This document shows positions 28,781 through 37,910 of a stretch of 42,440 nt of DNA, one piece after another (the first letter of the stretch is position 1; each line of letters opens with the position of its first letter). The translations under genes and the position numbers were made by a program. The notes beneath the pieces are model-generated. The model saw only the letters and a program-made list of their open reading frames with translations. It made no database searches and was not told where the DNA came from. Source of the DNA: an uncultured Nitrosopumilaceae archaeon (GTDB taxonomy: Archaea; Thermoproteota; Nitrososphaeria; Nitrososphaerales; Nitrosopumilaceae); NCBI GenBank assembly GCA_937897875.1, contig CALCPD010000087.1:1-42440 (forward strand), written 5' to 3'.

Positions 28781-30532
28781 TTAAAATAAACTATTTGCTA
28801 TCTTTTTTAGAGCCATAATTTCGTCTTCTTCTTGTTTAATTTTCTTATCTATTACTCGAAGCATTGAATCATTCCAAACATGTTGGGAGAAAAAATTATG
28901 TTTTGTATTAGCTAATTCAATTTCATCATCCACTACAGTATCGTCTAGAAACTTTGTCACAATTACATCTGTAATTTTTAAAATTCTGTTATTTAATTTA
29001 AAACTATGAAATATTGGTTCTAATTTTCTTATATCTGATTTAAAATCTCCTTTAGATTCTAAAATTTTCTTATGTAGTATTCTGAAATAAACTGCTACAA
29101 AGAATAATGTCGCATATCTTTTTGTTTTATGTCCTCCTTGTTTTCCGTATTTCAATGATTTTTTTGCAAATTCTTTTACCAGATATGGATAAAGTATAAT
29201 CCTGTAATCATCTTTAAGATTTTCATTAAAAATTTGATCATACTTACTTCCTCGTGGAAGAAACTGGGATGGAGAACTGTATGACTCAGTTGGTCTCTGT
29301 TCAATACCTGCAACTAATGATTGAATTGCATCTTTGGCAACAATGACTTTTTTATGATTATCTGGTAAATAATTATTGTAAGCTGCATCTCCATTGTATT
29401 CTAATTGTTTGGATTTTGATTTTGTATCAAATGAACCTGCTTGAATTTCATAAAAATATCCACAATTTTTTAATTGTGATTTAATTGATTTGTGAAAATC
29501 CATTAACGAAACTAAATCTTTTCCTCTAACTGAATTTTGTGAATTTCTATATTTTGTAATATTGTTTTGTTCTTGTTCATCATCTGCTTTGATTATGGTT
29601 ACTGTCATCGATCCGTCCATATTTTTTGTTCTCTTTGAATGATCTAAAATTGAATTTGATGTTTGTGCACCGTTAACAATTTGTGGCGCAAAAAGCTCAA
29701 TCATATTTTCTCCTAGTTCTGTAAAATCACTAACTACTATTGTAATTCCATTATTATAAAAAAAGAATTTTCCTGGATTTGTTTGTAGAGTGTCTCTTAA
29801 TCCTTTGTTAACTGTAGTTTTAAATTGCATCCATTGTCTAATGTTTGATTCAAAGACATAGTCTCTGTTTTTACTTACAAAGTCTGTTAATTCACGTAGT
29901 TTTAAAATCCCTAAAATAGTATTTTCATGTCTAAGCATTCTTTCAAGTTTAATAGATGATTTTTTACCTGCTGCTGGTTTTTTTATTCTATCCCACAACC
30001 TTTGAATTATTTTTTCTTCATCTATGATTTCTACTAATTCATCTTCATAATCGACTTTTTGATTTGTAACATAACAGCATTTTATTTTCAAATTTTTTTC
30101 TTTAATTTTTGTAACAAGCTGAGCTAATTCTGGTCTCATTTTTGTTATATCTTTTGTGAGTAATCTCTTTGCATCCTCTTTGAATTTTGCAATTGCTTCA
30201 AGTGAATGTGATGTACCATATTTTGATTGAAATAATCTAACTGTATTATCTGAAAAATCTACTGGTAAATATGCATCAATTCCTAGATCATTTGCTCCAT
30301 CTACAATTGCATCCGCTGCATCATCTTCTGTAGCCTCAAAAACTCTTGTTAAAATCCATTGAAGAAAATTATTGCCTTTTTCTACTTCACTTTTTGAATC
30401 TTCAGCGTATTCCTGAATGTTTTCTCTAATATTTTCTGCAAATCCTTCTAGAGGTGGACTAGAATTTTTTTGTACTAATAGAGCCTGTGATCCTGGTATG
30501 TATTCTAATAGACCATTTGGATTTTGTGACAT
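28781..30532 (-). CDS. AIPR-family (abortive infection phage resistance-like) protein
   Basis: FFFYNNGITIVVSDF...IELFAPQIVNGAQTSNSI core; N-terminal GANDLGIDAYLPVDFSDNTVRLFQSKYG nuclease-like stretch. Confidence 0.85.
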   Translation of the reverse strand: MSQNPNGLLEYIPGSQALLVQKNSSPPLEGFAENIRENIQEYAEDSKSEVEKGNNFLQWILTRVFEATEDDAADAIVDGANDLGIDAYLPVDFSDNTVRLFQSKYGTSHSLEAIAKFKEDAKRLLTKDITKMRPELAQLVTKIKEKNLKIKCCYVTNQKVDYEDELVEIIDEEKIIQRLWDRIKKPAAGKKSSIKLERMLRHENTILGILKLRELTDFVSKNRDYVFESNIRQWMQFKTTVNKGLRDTLQTNPGKFFFYNNGITIVVSDFTELGENMIELFAPQIVNGAQTSNSILDHSKRTKNMDGSMTVTIIKADDEQEQNNITKYRNSQNSVRGKDLVSLMDFHKSIKSQLKNCGYFYEIQAGSFDTKSKSKQLEYNGDAAYNNYLPDNHKKVIVAKDAIQSLVAGIEQRPTESYSSPSQFLPRGSKYDQIFNENLKDDYRIILYPYLVKEFAKKSLKYGKQGGHKTKRYATLFFVAVYFRILHKKILESKGDFKSDIRKLEPIFHSFKLNNRILKITDVIVTKFLDDTVVDDEIELANTKHNFFSQHVWNDSMLRVIDKKIKQEEDEIMALKKIANSLF

Positions 30533-30605
30533 AGTTTTTGTAATGTATTATATATTTAGAGAATTAGGTAATTGTGTAATAACTTACTAATGGATGTAAA
30601 ATGAA

Positions 30606-31046
30606 TTGATAAAAAAAATAATCATAATAGCAATAATTTTGGGCGTATCTATTTCAATTATTGGGTTAACAGCAGAAGGTATAATTTTTGAAATATCAAA
30701 CCCTGACGAAACAAACCCTGAAGAAATTAATTTGCAAAATGATTTCCTCATTCCACCTGATGTTGTAATACCTATGAAAGTATCCCGCCCAGGATGTGAT
30801 ATTGAGGATATTTGCTATATCCCATCCAACATTGTTGTTGAAAAAGGAAAATCTGTTACATGGTTAAATGAAGATTCATCTTTTCATAGTGTAACTTCTG
30901 GATTTTATCCTGAACCTAGTGGACTTTTTGATAGTGGTCATTTAGATCCGTATCAGTCCTACACATTATCTTTTGATGAAATTGGTACATACGATTACTT
31001 TTGCACATTACACCCTTGGATGTTCGCTCAGGTAATTGTAAAATAA
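30606..31046 (+). CDS. Membrane-anchored plastocyanin-like cupredoxin
   Basis: N-terminal TM; VTWLNEDSSFHSVTSG and YDYFCTLHPWMFAQVIV type 1 Cu ligands (H, C-x2-H-x2-M); TTG start. Confidence 0.9.
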   Translation: MIKKIIIIAIILGVSISIIGLTAEGIIFEISNPDETNPEEINLQNDFLIPPDVVIPMKVSRPGCDIEDICYIPSNIVVEKGKSVTWLNEDSSFHSVTSGFYPEPSGLFDSGHLDPYQSYTLSFDEIGTYDYFCTLHPWMFAQVIVK

Positions 31047-31047
31047 A

Positions 31048-31119
31048 AGGTACCCGAGGGAGTCGAACCCCCTTGTATAAGCTTTGCAGGCTCACGCATA
31101 ACCGTTCTGCCAGAGTACC
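31048..31119 (-). tRNA. tRNA-Cys (GCA)
   Basis: Reverse complement GGTACTC...GCTTTGCAGGC region with anticodon GCA...GGTTCGACTCC...GGGTACC; 7-bp acceptor with one G-U. Confidence 0.92.
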
Positions 31120-31158
31120 GTTTTGAAAAACACGAAATGAACAATTAAACTCTTTAGA

Positions 31159-31380
31159 TTAGAATTTGTTAAATGATTTTGAAGCTAATTTTACATCTTC
31201 TCCTTTGATTGTTTTTCTACCTGCATGTGATGCCATATCTACTGCATTTTTTGCAATATTGTCTGCAACATCTTCTATTACTCTTCGTAATTCATCTGCT
31301 GATTCATCACTGACTCTTTCTGCCCCTGCTTTTTTTAAGATCCTATACATTGCAGATAGCCCTAGCTCTGATGATTTCAT
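31159..31380 (-). CDS. Archaeal histone
   Basis: MKSSELGLSAMYRILKKAGAERVSDESADELRRVIEDVADNIAKNAVDMASHAGRKTIKGEDVKLA. Confidence 0.95.
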   Translation of the reverse strand: MKSSELGLSAMYRILKKAGAERVSDESADELRRVIEDVADNIAKNAVDMASHAGRKTIKGEDVKLASKSFNKF

Positions 31381-31476
31381 AACATTTGTTTTAGTTTTTT
31401 GTGAAAAAACCTAATGAGTGAAAAAATATCACTAAGGAATCGATTTATACAGACTATATTGAGAATTAATTAGAAA

Positions 31477-32232
31477 ATGTCTTGGTCTTTTGATTCTCAT
31501 ATTCATTTATCTGATCCTGTATATTTTTCTGAAATTAATTTTATATTAGCTCAAATGGAATTTCTTAAACTTAAAGCATGTTGTGTTTCTATGAATGTTG
31601 AAAATTCTTTAGCAACTTTATCATTATCCAAAAAAAGTAATCTTGTTTTACCTTTTATTGGAATTCATCCTGAATGTGCAAATGATGATCTTGAAAAAAT
31701 TACTAATTTAATAGAATTAAACCAAAATAATATTTCAGGAATTGGTGAAATTGGATTAGATCCTACTTATTGTAAAAATAACGATGATACTAAAAGACAA
31801 ATTCAAGTTTTTGAATCATTACTTTCATCAGCTGAAAAATTTCATAAACCTGTATCCATTCATTCTAGAAAAAGTCTTGATGATGTTTTTGAAATTATGA
31901 CTTCATATGATACACAACATGCTTTGTTGCATTGGTTTGATGGAAGTAAAAAACAACTTCAGAAAGCAATGGATATGGGTTTCTTTGTATCTTTTGGCCC
32001 TGTAATGATTTATGCTAATGATAAACAGACTTTATTATCTAAAGCAGATGAGTCAAAAATACTTGTTGAGACTGATGGGCCTGTCAGATTTTCTCGATGT
32101 TTTGAAATGAAATATGCACAGATTAGCTTTATTCCCAGTGTCATTTTCAGTGCCTCAAAAATTCTTGAAAAAACATTTGATGATATGTCGTCCTTGCTAG
32201 AAGAAAATACAAAACGTTTTCTTGGAATATAG
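31477..32232 (+). CDS. TatD family metal-dependent hydrolase
   Basis: FDSHIHLSD, IGIHPE, GIGEIGLDPTY, PVSIHSR, LVETDGP. Confidence 0.92.
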   Translation: MSWSFDSHIHLSDPVYFSEINFILAQMEFLKLKACCVSMNVENSLATLSLSKKSNLVLPFIGIHPECANDDLEKITNLIELNQNNISGIGEIGLDPTYCKNNDDTKRQIQVFESLLSSAEKFHKPVSIHSRKSLDDVFEIMTSYDTQHALLHWFDGSKKQLQKAMDMGFFVSFGPVMIYANDKQTLLSKADESKILVETDGPVRFSRCFEMKYAQISFIPSVIFSASKILEKTFDDMSSLLEENTKRFLGI

Positions 32233-32262
32233 GTATAAAATACCCCCTTTGTTAATTCGTTC

Positions 32263-32619
32263 GTGGATAGGATAAAGCGTCTGTCATTTGAAGTATTGGC
32301 TGATCATAAATCTAAATTCGGTGAAGACTTTGTTGAAAATAAAAAAGCCTTAAACCAAGTTTCCATTGTCCGTTCTAAAGGTCTAAAAAATAAGGTTGCT
32401 GGTTACATTACAAGATTTATCAAAAAAGAAATTCGTGAAGAAAAATTCAAACAGGATAGAAGTAGTTATGATTCATCAAATACTGAAGAACAAGAATCTA
32501 CCTTAGATGTTACTGAATCTGAAGAAACTTCTGAAACAGTTGAAGAAATCACTCTAACAAATGATGAAGTTGAGACCATTGTCCCTAAAACTAAACCTGT
32601 TGAAGAAAAAACTGAATAA
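32263..32619 (+). CDS. rps17e: 30S ribosomal protein S17e (eS17) with acidic C-terminal extension
   Basis: IKRLSFEVLADHKSKFGEDFVENKKALNQVSIVRSKGLKNKVAGYITRFIKKE; GTG start. Confidence 0.88.
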   Translation: MDRIKRLSFEVLADHKSKFGEDFVENKKALNQVSIVRSKGLKNKVAGYITRFIKKEIREEKFKQDRSSYDSSNTEEQESTLDVTESEETSETVEEITLTNDEVETIVPKTKPVEEKTE

Positions 32620-32652
32620 TTAATTAATAATTCTAAAATCTAAATTGTAGAT

Positions 32653-33426
32653 ATGATTACTATAAAATTAATCGGTGGCGCCAAAAAATCTTTTAATTCT
32701 GATCAATTACAAATTGACAAATTTGATATTTCTGTAAATGAATTACTTCAATTATTATTAAAAACAAAACCTGAAAACACTTCTAAATTTGATGTTGAAA
32801 ATATCTTAATTGCCATTAATGGTTCCGATTCTTCTGCAATTAATGGAAAAAATACAATTGTACATGATGGTGACATTGTAAGTATTATTCCTGTAATTCA
32901 TGGTGGTTCCCCTAAAAAATTATTTTTTGACATAGACAAAAAACAAATACAGATATTGGAAATCCATGGCCAAAAAACAATTGATGTCAAATTTATTGAT
33001 GATTTAAGAATAAAATATCCAAAAATTAAATTTCAAGCTGTATCAAGTAAATTCATTCTTAATTTGTCTCATCTAAAAAAAATTCTATCAATTTCAATCA
33101 ATGCTGATAAAAATAATATTTTATTATCTAATAAAATTGAAACTGATATTTTAATGCGTTTTGCAATAACTTTACAAATTTCTAATGCAATTTCATCTGT
33201 TGGGATTAAACCTACTAGTAATTTTATTTTAATTGCTATTGGAAACAAAAAATCTTTTGCTTCTATCTATTCTGAATTATCTCCTTTATGTATAAATTTA
33301 TTTTTAAAAAATAATGATTTATTTCTAAAAAAACATTTCAATATTTCAAAAAAGCATATTGATACTGTATATTCTAAAACTCCACTGGAAGATATTTTGG
33401 TAGAAAAGGCTTCTATTCTAATCTGA
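32653..33426 (+). CDS. ThiS/MoaD-like ubiquitin-fold domain fused to Cgi121-like KEOPS subunit
   Basis: Residues 1-85 beta-grasp pattern ending DGDIVSIIPVIHGG; C-terminal half KIETDILMRFAITLQISNAISSVGIKPTSNFILIAIG...LEDILVEKASILI matches Cgi121. Confidence 0.8.
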   Translation: MITIKLIGGAKKSFNSDQLQIDKFDISVNELLQLLLKTKPENTSKFDVENILIAINGSDSSAINGKNTIVHDGDIVSIIPVIHGGSPKKLFFDIDKKQIQILEIHGQKTIDVKFIDDLRIKYPKIKFQAVSSKFILNLSHLKKILSISINADKNNILLSNKIETDILMRFAITLQISNAISSVGIKPTSNFILIAIGNKKSFASIYSELSPLCINLFLKNNDLFLKKHFNISKKHIDTVYSKTPLEDILVEKASILI

Positions 33427-33942
33427 CATACTGCGTTTAGTTTTTTCAATACTAAGTATATCTGAATTTTTTAATATTGAAATACCAGTAATAATACCTA
33501 ATATCTCAATTAAAATTATTTTATCTGGATGATCTAATGAAACTTTATTTTTTATTCCATTTGCAATTTTTGTAATTATTTCTTTACTTGAAATTTCAGA
33601 ATTTCTTTTTTCAATTAATATTCTGTATGATTCCTTTTCTTCAATTTGATTTTTTATGCTGGAAATCATTTTTTCAATTTCATCTATGTTTGTCTCAACA
33701 ACTTTTTGAATTGGTATTACTCTTAAACAATATCTGATACTCCATGGTTCATCTAGTAACATTTCTTTCATTTTTCTAACTACTTCAATTGGATCTAATT
33801 TTGTTTCAACCGTAATAATTCCCGACATATTGCTTACTGCAATTTTAACATCTGAATCCCCTAATTCCTCTAAAATATCTATTAGTTCATCCTCAGTGTC
33901 TCCTTCTAAATGTCTGGCGCACGTTATTATCAAATTCATCAT
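33418..33942 (-). CDS. THUMP domain-containing protein (Tan1-like)
   Basis: NLIITCARHLEGDTEDELIDILEELGD...SIRYCLRVIPIQKVVETNIDEI. Confidence 0.82.
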   Translation of the reverse strand: MMNLIITCARHLEGDTEDELIDILEELGDSDVKIAVSNMSGIITVETKLDPIEVVRKMKEMLLDEPWSIRYCLRVIPIQKVVETNIDEIEKMISSIKNQIEEKESYRILIEKRNSEISSKEIITKIANGIKNKVSLDHPDKIILIEILGIITGISILKNSDILSIEKTKRSMSD

Positions 33943-34532
33943 ATCATAATGTCCTCTGCTTTTAATGCCCCTTCTCTAATGATCTTAATTTTTTCATTCT
34001 CTATTTCAATTATTGTTGATTCTCCTTTACTTGTAATTGTTCCTCCATTTAGAAACACATCATAATTTTTAATATTTTTTATACATTCATCTGGATTTGT
34101 ATATGATGAATTTCCAGAAATATTTGCACTAGTTCCTACTAATAATTTACATTTTTCTAATAATTTTAAAGTACATTTAGAATCTGGAATTCTTACTGCA
34201 ATTTTATTTTGTAATTTTAATGACTCTTTTAATTTTTGATCTGTTAATGTTAAAATTAATGTTAGTGGACCTGGCCAATATTTTTTTATGATTTTTTCAG
34301 TAAATTTATCAATTATTGTGATTTCTTTTACAATGTCTAATGAATATGCTAATACTGGTAATGATTTTATTTTATCCCTTGATTTAATTTCATAGATTTT
34401 ATTTACTGAATTTACATTGTATGGATTACATCCTATACCATATACTGTATCTGTTGGAAATACTACCACCCCACCTTTTTCAATTATTTGAGATATTTTT
34501 TCAATACCGTCATTATCACAATTCACTTTCAA
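33939..34532 (-). CDS. Threonylcarbamoyl-AMP synthase (Sua5/YciO/YrdC family)
   Basis: GGVVVFPTDTVYGIGCNPYN...KSRDKIKSLPV...KYWPGPLTLIL...VGTSANISG. Confidence 0.95.
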   Translation of the reverse strand: MKVNCDNDGIEKISQIIEKGGVVVFPTDTVYGIGCNPYNVNSVNKIYEIKSRDKIKSLPVLAYSLDIVKEITIIDKFTEKIIKKYWPGPLTLILTLTDQKLKESLKLQNKIAVRIPDSKCTLKLLEKCKLLVGTSANISGNSSYTNPDECIKNIKNYDVFLNGGTITSKGESTIIEIENEKIKIIREGALKAEDIMI

Positions 34533-34647
34533 TGTATTTTATCTCAAACTTTTCTTTAATTATTATTTCTTTTAAGAATTTTTTTTAACTTAATCTATTA
34601 TGAGTAAGAAATATGTCTTGTACACCTAATTCTAATAAAGTAAAAAA

Positions 34648-34935
34648 TTAAATATTTAATCCAAAATTGTCTGCAAATTTTGTAAATGAATTATATGCTT
34701 GAAGAAATTCTCTACCTGATTGACTAATTTTATATCTGTTTGAACCTTGTGAATCAGCTTGTTCTAACAATCCTTGTGAAACCAGTGTTTTTAACAGTGT
34801 AGAAATTCTAGAATGTGAGATATTTGCTTTTCTAATTAGATAAGTTACTGTTGCTCCGTTTTCATCTTGAAGATCATCTCTAGTAGTTGATAGTATATCC
34901 CCAATAATTTTCATTTGTGTCCTATATTCTCCCAT
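34648..34935 (-). CDS. Winged-helix transcriptional regulator
   Basis: TYLIRKANISHSRISTLLKTLVSQGLLEQ...ISQSGREFLQAY; paralog of 27497..27778. Confidence 0.87.
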   Translation of the reverse strand: MGEYRTQMKIIGDILSTTRDDLQDENGATVTYLIRKANISHSRISTLLKTLVSQGLLEQADSQGSNRYKISQSGREFLQAYNSFTKFADNFGLNI

Positions 34936-35038
34936 TTTCTTAATTTTTTATTCTTAAATCCATATGAGAGGCAATTGATATTTTCGTATATACTAAAAAG
35001 ATAAAAGAATTTGACAACTCTGAATTTTTGAGCCTAGT

Positions 35039-35686
35039 TTAGATTTTATCTAAATCATCATCAAATTTTATCTTCTTTAATGGTACTTTACTCACTGGAA
35101 TGAATAGTGCAATAAGTCCTGAAATTTTGATAATCATTGATATTGGATATAATATTGATTCTGGAAATACAAAAGAATACCATCCCAAAAATTCCCCTAT
35201 TGCTAAAAGGGCTAACCCTATTGATACTGAGATTGCACCTTTGTTTTTATTATCTCTATATGATAACATTGTTTCAATTGCACCATATACTAGTAGAATA
35301 AATGAAATTGATCTAAAAATATGTTCTAGTTGAACAGTTGAAACTAAGAAGAATGGTAATATTCCTACTGATCTAAAGTAGTTTGATTTTGGAAAAAATG
35401 ATTTTATGCTGTGAGAAAATGCAATGAAAAAATATCCTATAGTTTGAATTATGATTCCTACTGTTTGAATACTCCTTTCTATGCTTCCTGATTTTATTAG
35501 AAAATCTTCCACCATGTATCCTGACCATATGACAAAAAATCCTAAACTAATTGAAACAAATGCAATTGTTAATCTAAATAATGTTGGACTGCCAGTATTT
35601 CTAAATCCAATATATGCCATAATTCCTATGGCAAGTCCTACTAAAAATCCAACAAGATTTAGTATATTTTCTAATAAAAATTCCAA
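35039..35686 (-). CDS. Multi-pass membrane protein, unknown function
   Basis: 215 aa with several hydrophobic helices. Confidence 0.75.
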   Translation of the reverse strand: MEFLLENILNLVGFLVGLAIGIMAYIGFRNTGSPTLFRLTIAFVSISLGFFVIWSGYMVEDFLIKSGSIERSIQTVGIIIQTIGYFFIAFSHSIKSFFPKSNYFRSVGILPFFLVSTVQLEHIFRSISFILLVYGAIETMLSYRDNKNKGAISVSIGLALLAIGEFLGWYSFVFPESILYPISMIIKISGLIALFIPVSKVPLKKIKFDDDLDKI

Positions 35687-35746
35687 TGGTGTTTAGTAAT
35701 TTTTCAAAGTAATTATTTTAATCTGATGAATCATTTTACTAAATTG

Positions 35747-35962
35747 TTAATCCCATTCATCTAATGAACCTGCAGTGTGACCTTCTGTACTACCACCTGA
35801 TGCATAATCTCCTAAAATATCTGAATATTTGGGCTGATTATGGGCTACAAATTTTACATATTCTCCATAACTCATATCTAAATCACATGACCCACATTTG
35901 ACTAATGAATAATCCATGGCCATTTCTGCATCCTCATTACATTTTGGACATTTAATCTTCAT
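35747..35962 (-). CDS. Small zinc-ribbon protein
   Basis: MKIKCPKCNEDAEMAMDYSLVKCGSCDLDMSYGEYVKF. Confidence 0.8.
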   Translation of the reverse strand: MKIKCPKCNEDAEMAMDYSLVKCGSCDLDMSYGEYVKFVAHNQPKYSDILGDYASGGSTEGHTAGSLDEWD

Positions 35963-36039
35963 AATCTATTTTATTGTTCATGAATTATTATTACTTTACA
36001 TCAAAAAAAGATAAAAGGAGTCATTTATTGCTGATTTCT

Positions 36040-36321
36040 ATGAGTCGTACTTGCACAAAGTGTAAAAATTCTATTCCTGATAATGAACAATTAGGACCTG
36101 TTAATGAAAAATACCCTACTTGTACTAAATGTTGGGCTGAATGGAAAGAATATCAAATTATGGTTATGAATGAAATGAAATTAGATATGTCCATGGCTGA
36201 TCATCGTAAATTATTAAAAAAACATGAAAAAATATTCGTAGGTGTATTGTCTGCTGAAGGAGAAATAATTGATTATACTGATGAAGATAATCGTAAGCCT
36301 GATGAACCACAAGTAAACTAA
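36040..36321 (+). CDS. YggX-like (Fe(2+)-trafficking family) protein with N-terminal CxxC pairs
   Basis: Internal ATG with AGGAG upstream; CWAEWKEYQIMVMNEMKLDMSMADHRKLLKKHEKIFVG resembles the YggX W-x2-W...NE.KL...HR..L pattern. Confidence 0.75.
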   Translation: MSRTCTKCKNSIPDNEQLGPVNEKYPTCTKCWAEWKEYQIMVMNEMKLDMSMADHRKLLKKHEKIFVGVLSAEGEIIDYTDEDNRKPDEPQVN

Positions 36322-36779
36322 ATTTTTAAATGAATTTTTGCATTATTTGGAATCATAATTAGGATTCTTTTTCTCTCTTGTTCATTTAGACTTCCAATTA
36401 TTTTTTGTATTGTTTTTGCTATCGTTTCTTTTTCATTTTCCTCTAATTGCAAAAACATTTCTAAAATTCCATCTAAATTAAATGCAATTAGTTTTTCTGG
36501 ATTCAATAATGATTGTTTAATGTATGCTAGAAACATTCCTTCTCTATGCTCTTCTGGTAAATTTGCTATAATTTTTAACCATGATTTAAACAATTTAGAA
36601 AAGTTCAGAAATGGAATAGTTGGACCTGCTTCTAAAGCATTGCATATGATTTCCTTTTTATCTAATTCTTCTTTTGAAAAGAATTCTACCATTCTTTTTT
36701 TTAAAATTGGTGTTCTTAGAAAATCTGGTAAACTTGCTAAATTTACTATGATATTACCTGCAAAATTATCTTCAGACAT
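36318..36779 (-). CDS. Conserved hypothetical protein
   Basis: 153-aa helical ORF. Confidence 0.65.
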   Translation of the reverse strand: MSEDNFAGNIIVNLASLPDFLRTPILKKRMVEFFSKEELDKKEIICNALEAGPTIPFLNFSKLFKSWLKIIANLPEEHREGMFLAYIKQSLLNPEKLIAFNLDGILEMFLQLEENEKETIAKTIQKIIGSLNEQERKRILIMIPNNAKIHLKI

Positions 36780-36847
36780 CGATCTGATTTAATTTTCCTT
36801 GAATATAAAATCATGTAGTAATACTTTAGCTTAAATAAACGAAATAG

Positions 36848-37861
36848 ATGTTTAAGATTATGACATCAACTGTTGTTGTTGGAGGATTTTTTGGGGATGA
36901 AGGTAAAGGAAAAATTATTTCATATTTGGCAATTAAAGATGATCCTAAAATTATAGTTCGTGGAGGTGCAGGTCCTAATGCTGGTCATACGATTATGGAT
37001 GGTGATAAAGTATACAAGGTAAGAATGCTCCCAAGTGGTTTTCTAAACAAAAATGCTAAAGTTATGATTGGACCTGGAGTTGTAATTAATCCTGAAGTTC
37101 TTGATAAGGAAATTCAAGATTTTGGTGCATCTGGTCGTGTTTTTATTGATAAACACTGTGGAGTAATCGAAGAATCTCATTTGATTAGGGATTCTAAAGG
37201 TGAATTAAAAGAAAAAATTGGTAGTACTGGTTCTGGAACTGGCCCTGCAAATTCTGATAGAGCAATGCGTGTTTTAAAAATGGCAAAAGATTTTGACTCC
37301 TTATCTTCTTTAATTACTGATGTTCCTAATGAGATTAATTCTGCATTAGATGCAAATCAAAATGTTCTAGTTGAAGGAACTCAAGGAACATTTCTTTCTT
37401 TATGGCATGGAACATATCCTTTTGTAACTTCTAAAGATGTAACTGCTTCTGGAATATGTGCTGATGTTGGTTTAGGCCCTACAAAAGTTGATGAAGTAAT
37501 TGTTGTTTTCAAATCTTATGTTACACGTGTTGGAACTGGTCCATTAGATAAAGAATTGTCTTTAGAGGATGCAGAAAAGAAAAACTGGTCTGAATTTGGA
37601 ACTGTAACTGGTCGTCAAAGACGTGCAGCTGACTTTGATTTTGATTTAGCTAGGCGTGCAATTATGCTTAATGGTGCAACACAAATTTCAATTACAAAAT
37701 TGGATGTACTTTTTACTGATTGTGCTGGAAAAACTTCTTACGATGAATTATCTAATGATGCTAAATCGTTTATCAAAAATATTGAAAAAGAATTAAACAC
37801 GCCTGTTACAATTATTGGAACTGGTCCTGCAATTAATGATGTTGTTGATAGAAGAAACTAG
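36848..37861 (+). CDS. purA: Adenylosuccinate synthetase
   Basis: VVGGFFGDEGKGKIISYLA, GGAGPNAGHT, GTQGTFLSLWHGTYPFVTSKDVTASG. Confidence 0.96.
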   Translation: MFKIMTSTVVVGGFFGDEGKGKIISYLAIKDDPKIIVRGGAGPNAGHTIMDGDKVYKVRMLPSGFLNKNAKVMIGPGVVINPEVLDKEIQDFGASGRVFIDKHCGVIEESHLIRDSKGELKEKIGSTGSGTGPANSDRAMRVLKMAKDFDSLSSLITDVPNEINSALDANQNVLVEGTQGTFLSLWHGTYPFVTSKDVTASGICADVGLGPTKVDEVIVVFKSYVTRVGTGPLDKELSLEDAEKKNWSEFGTVTGRQRRAADFDFDLARRAIMLNGATQISITKLDVLFTDCAGKTSYDELSNDAKSFIKNIEKELNTPVTIIGTGPAINDVVDRRN

Positions 37862-37910
37862 GCTCTTTCTTTTTGGATAAGTTTAATTTGATAATGTATT
37901 ACAATTCCTT

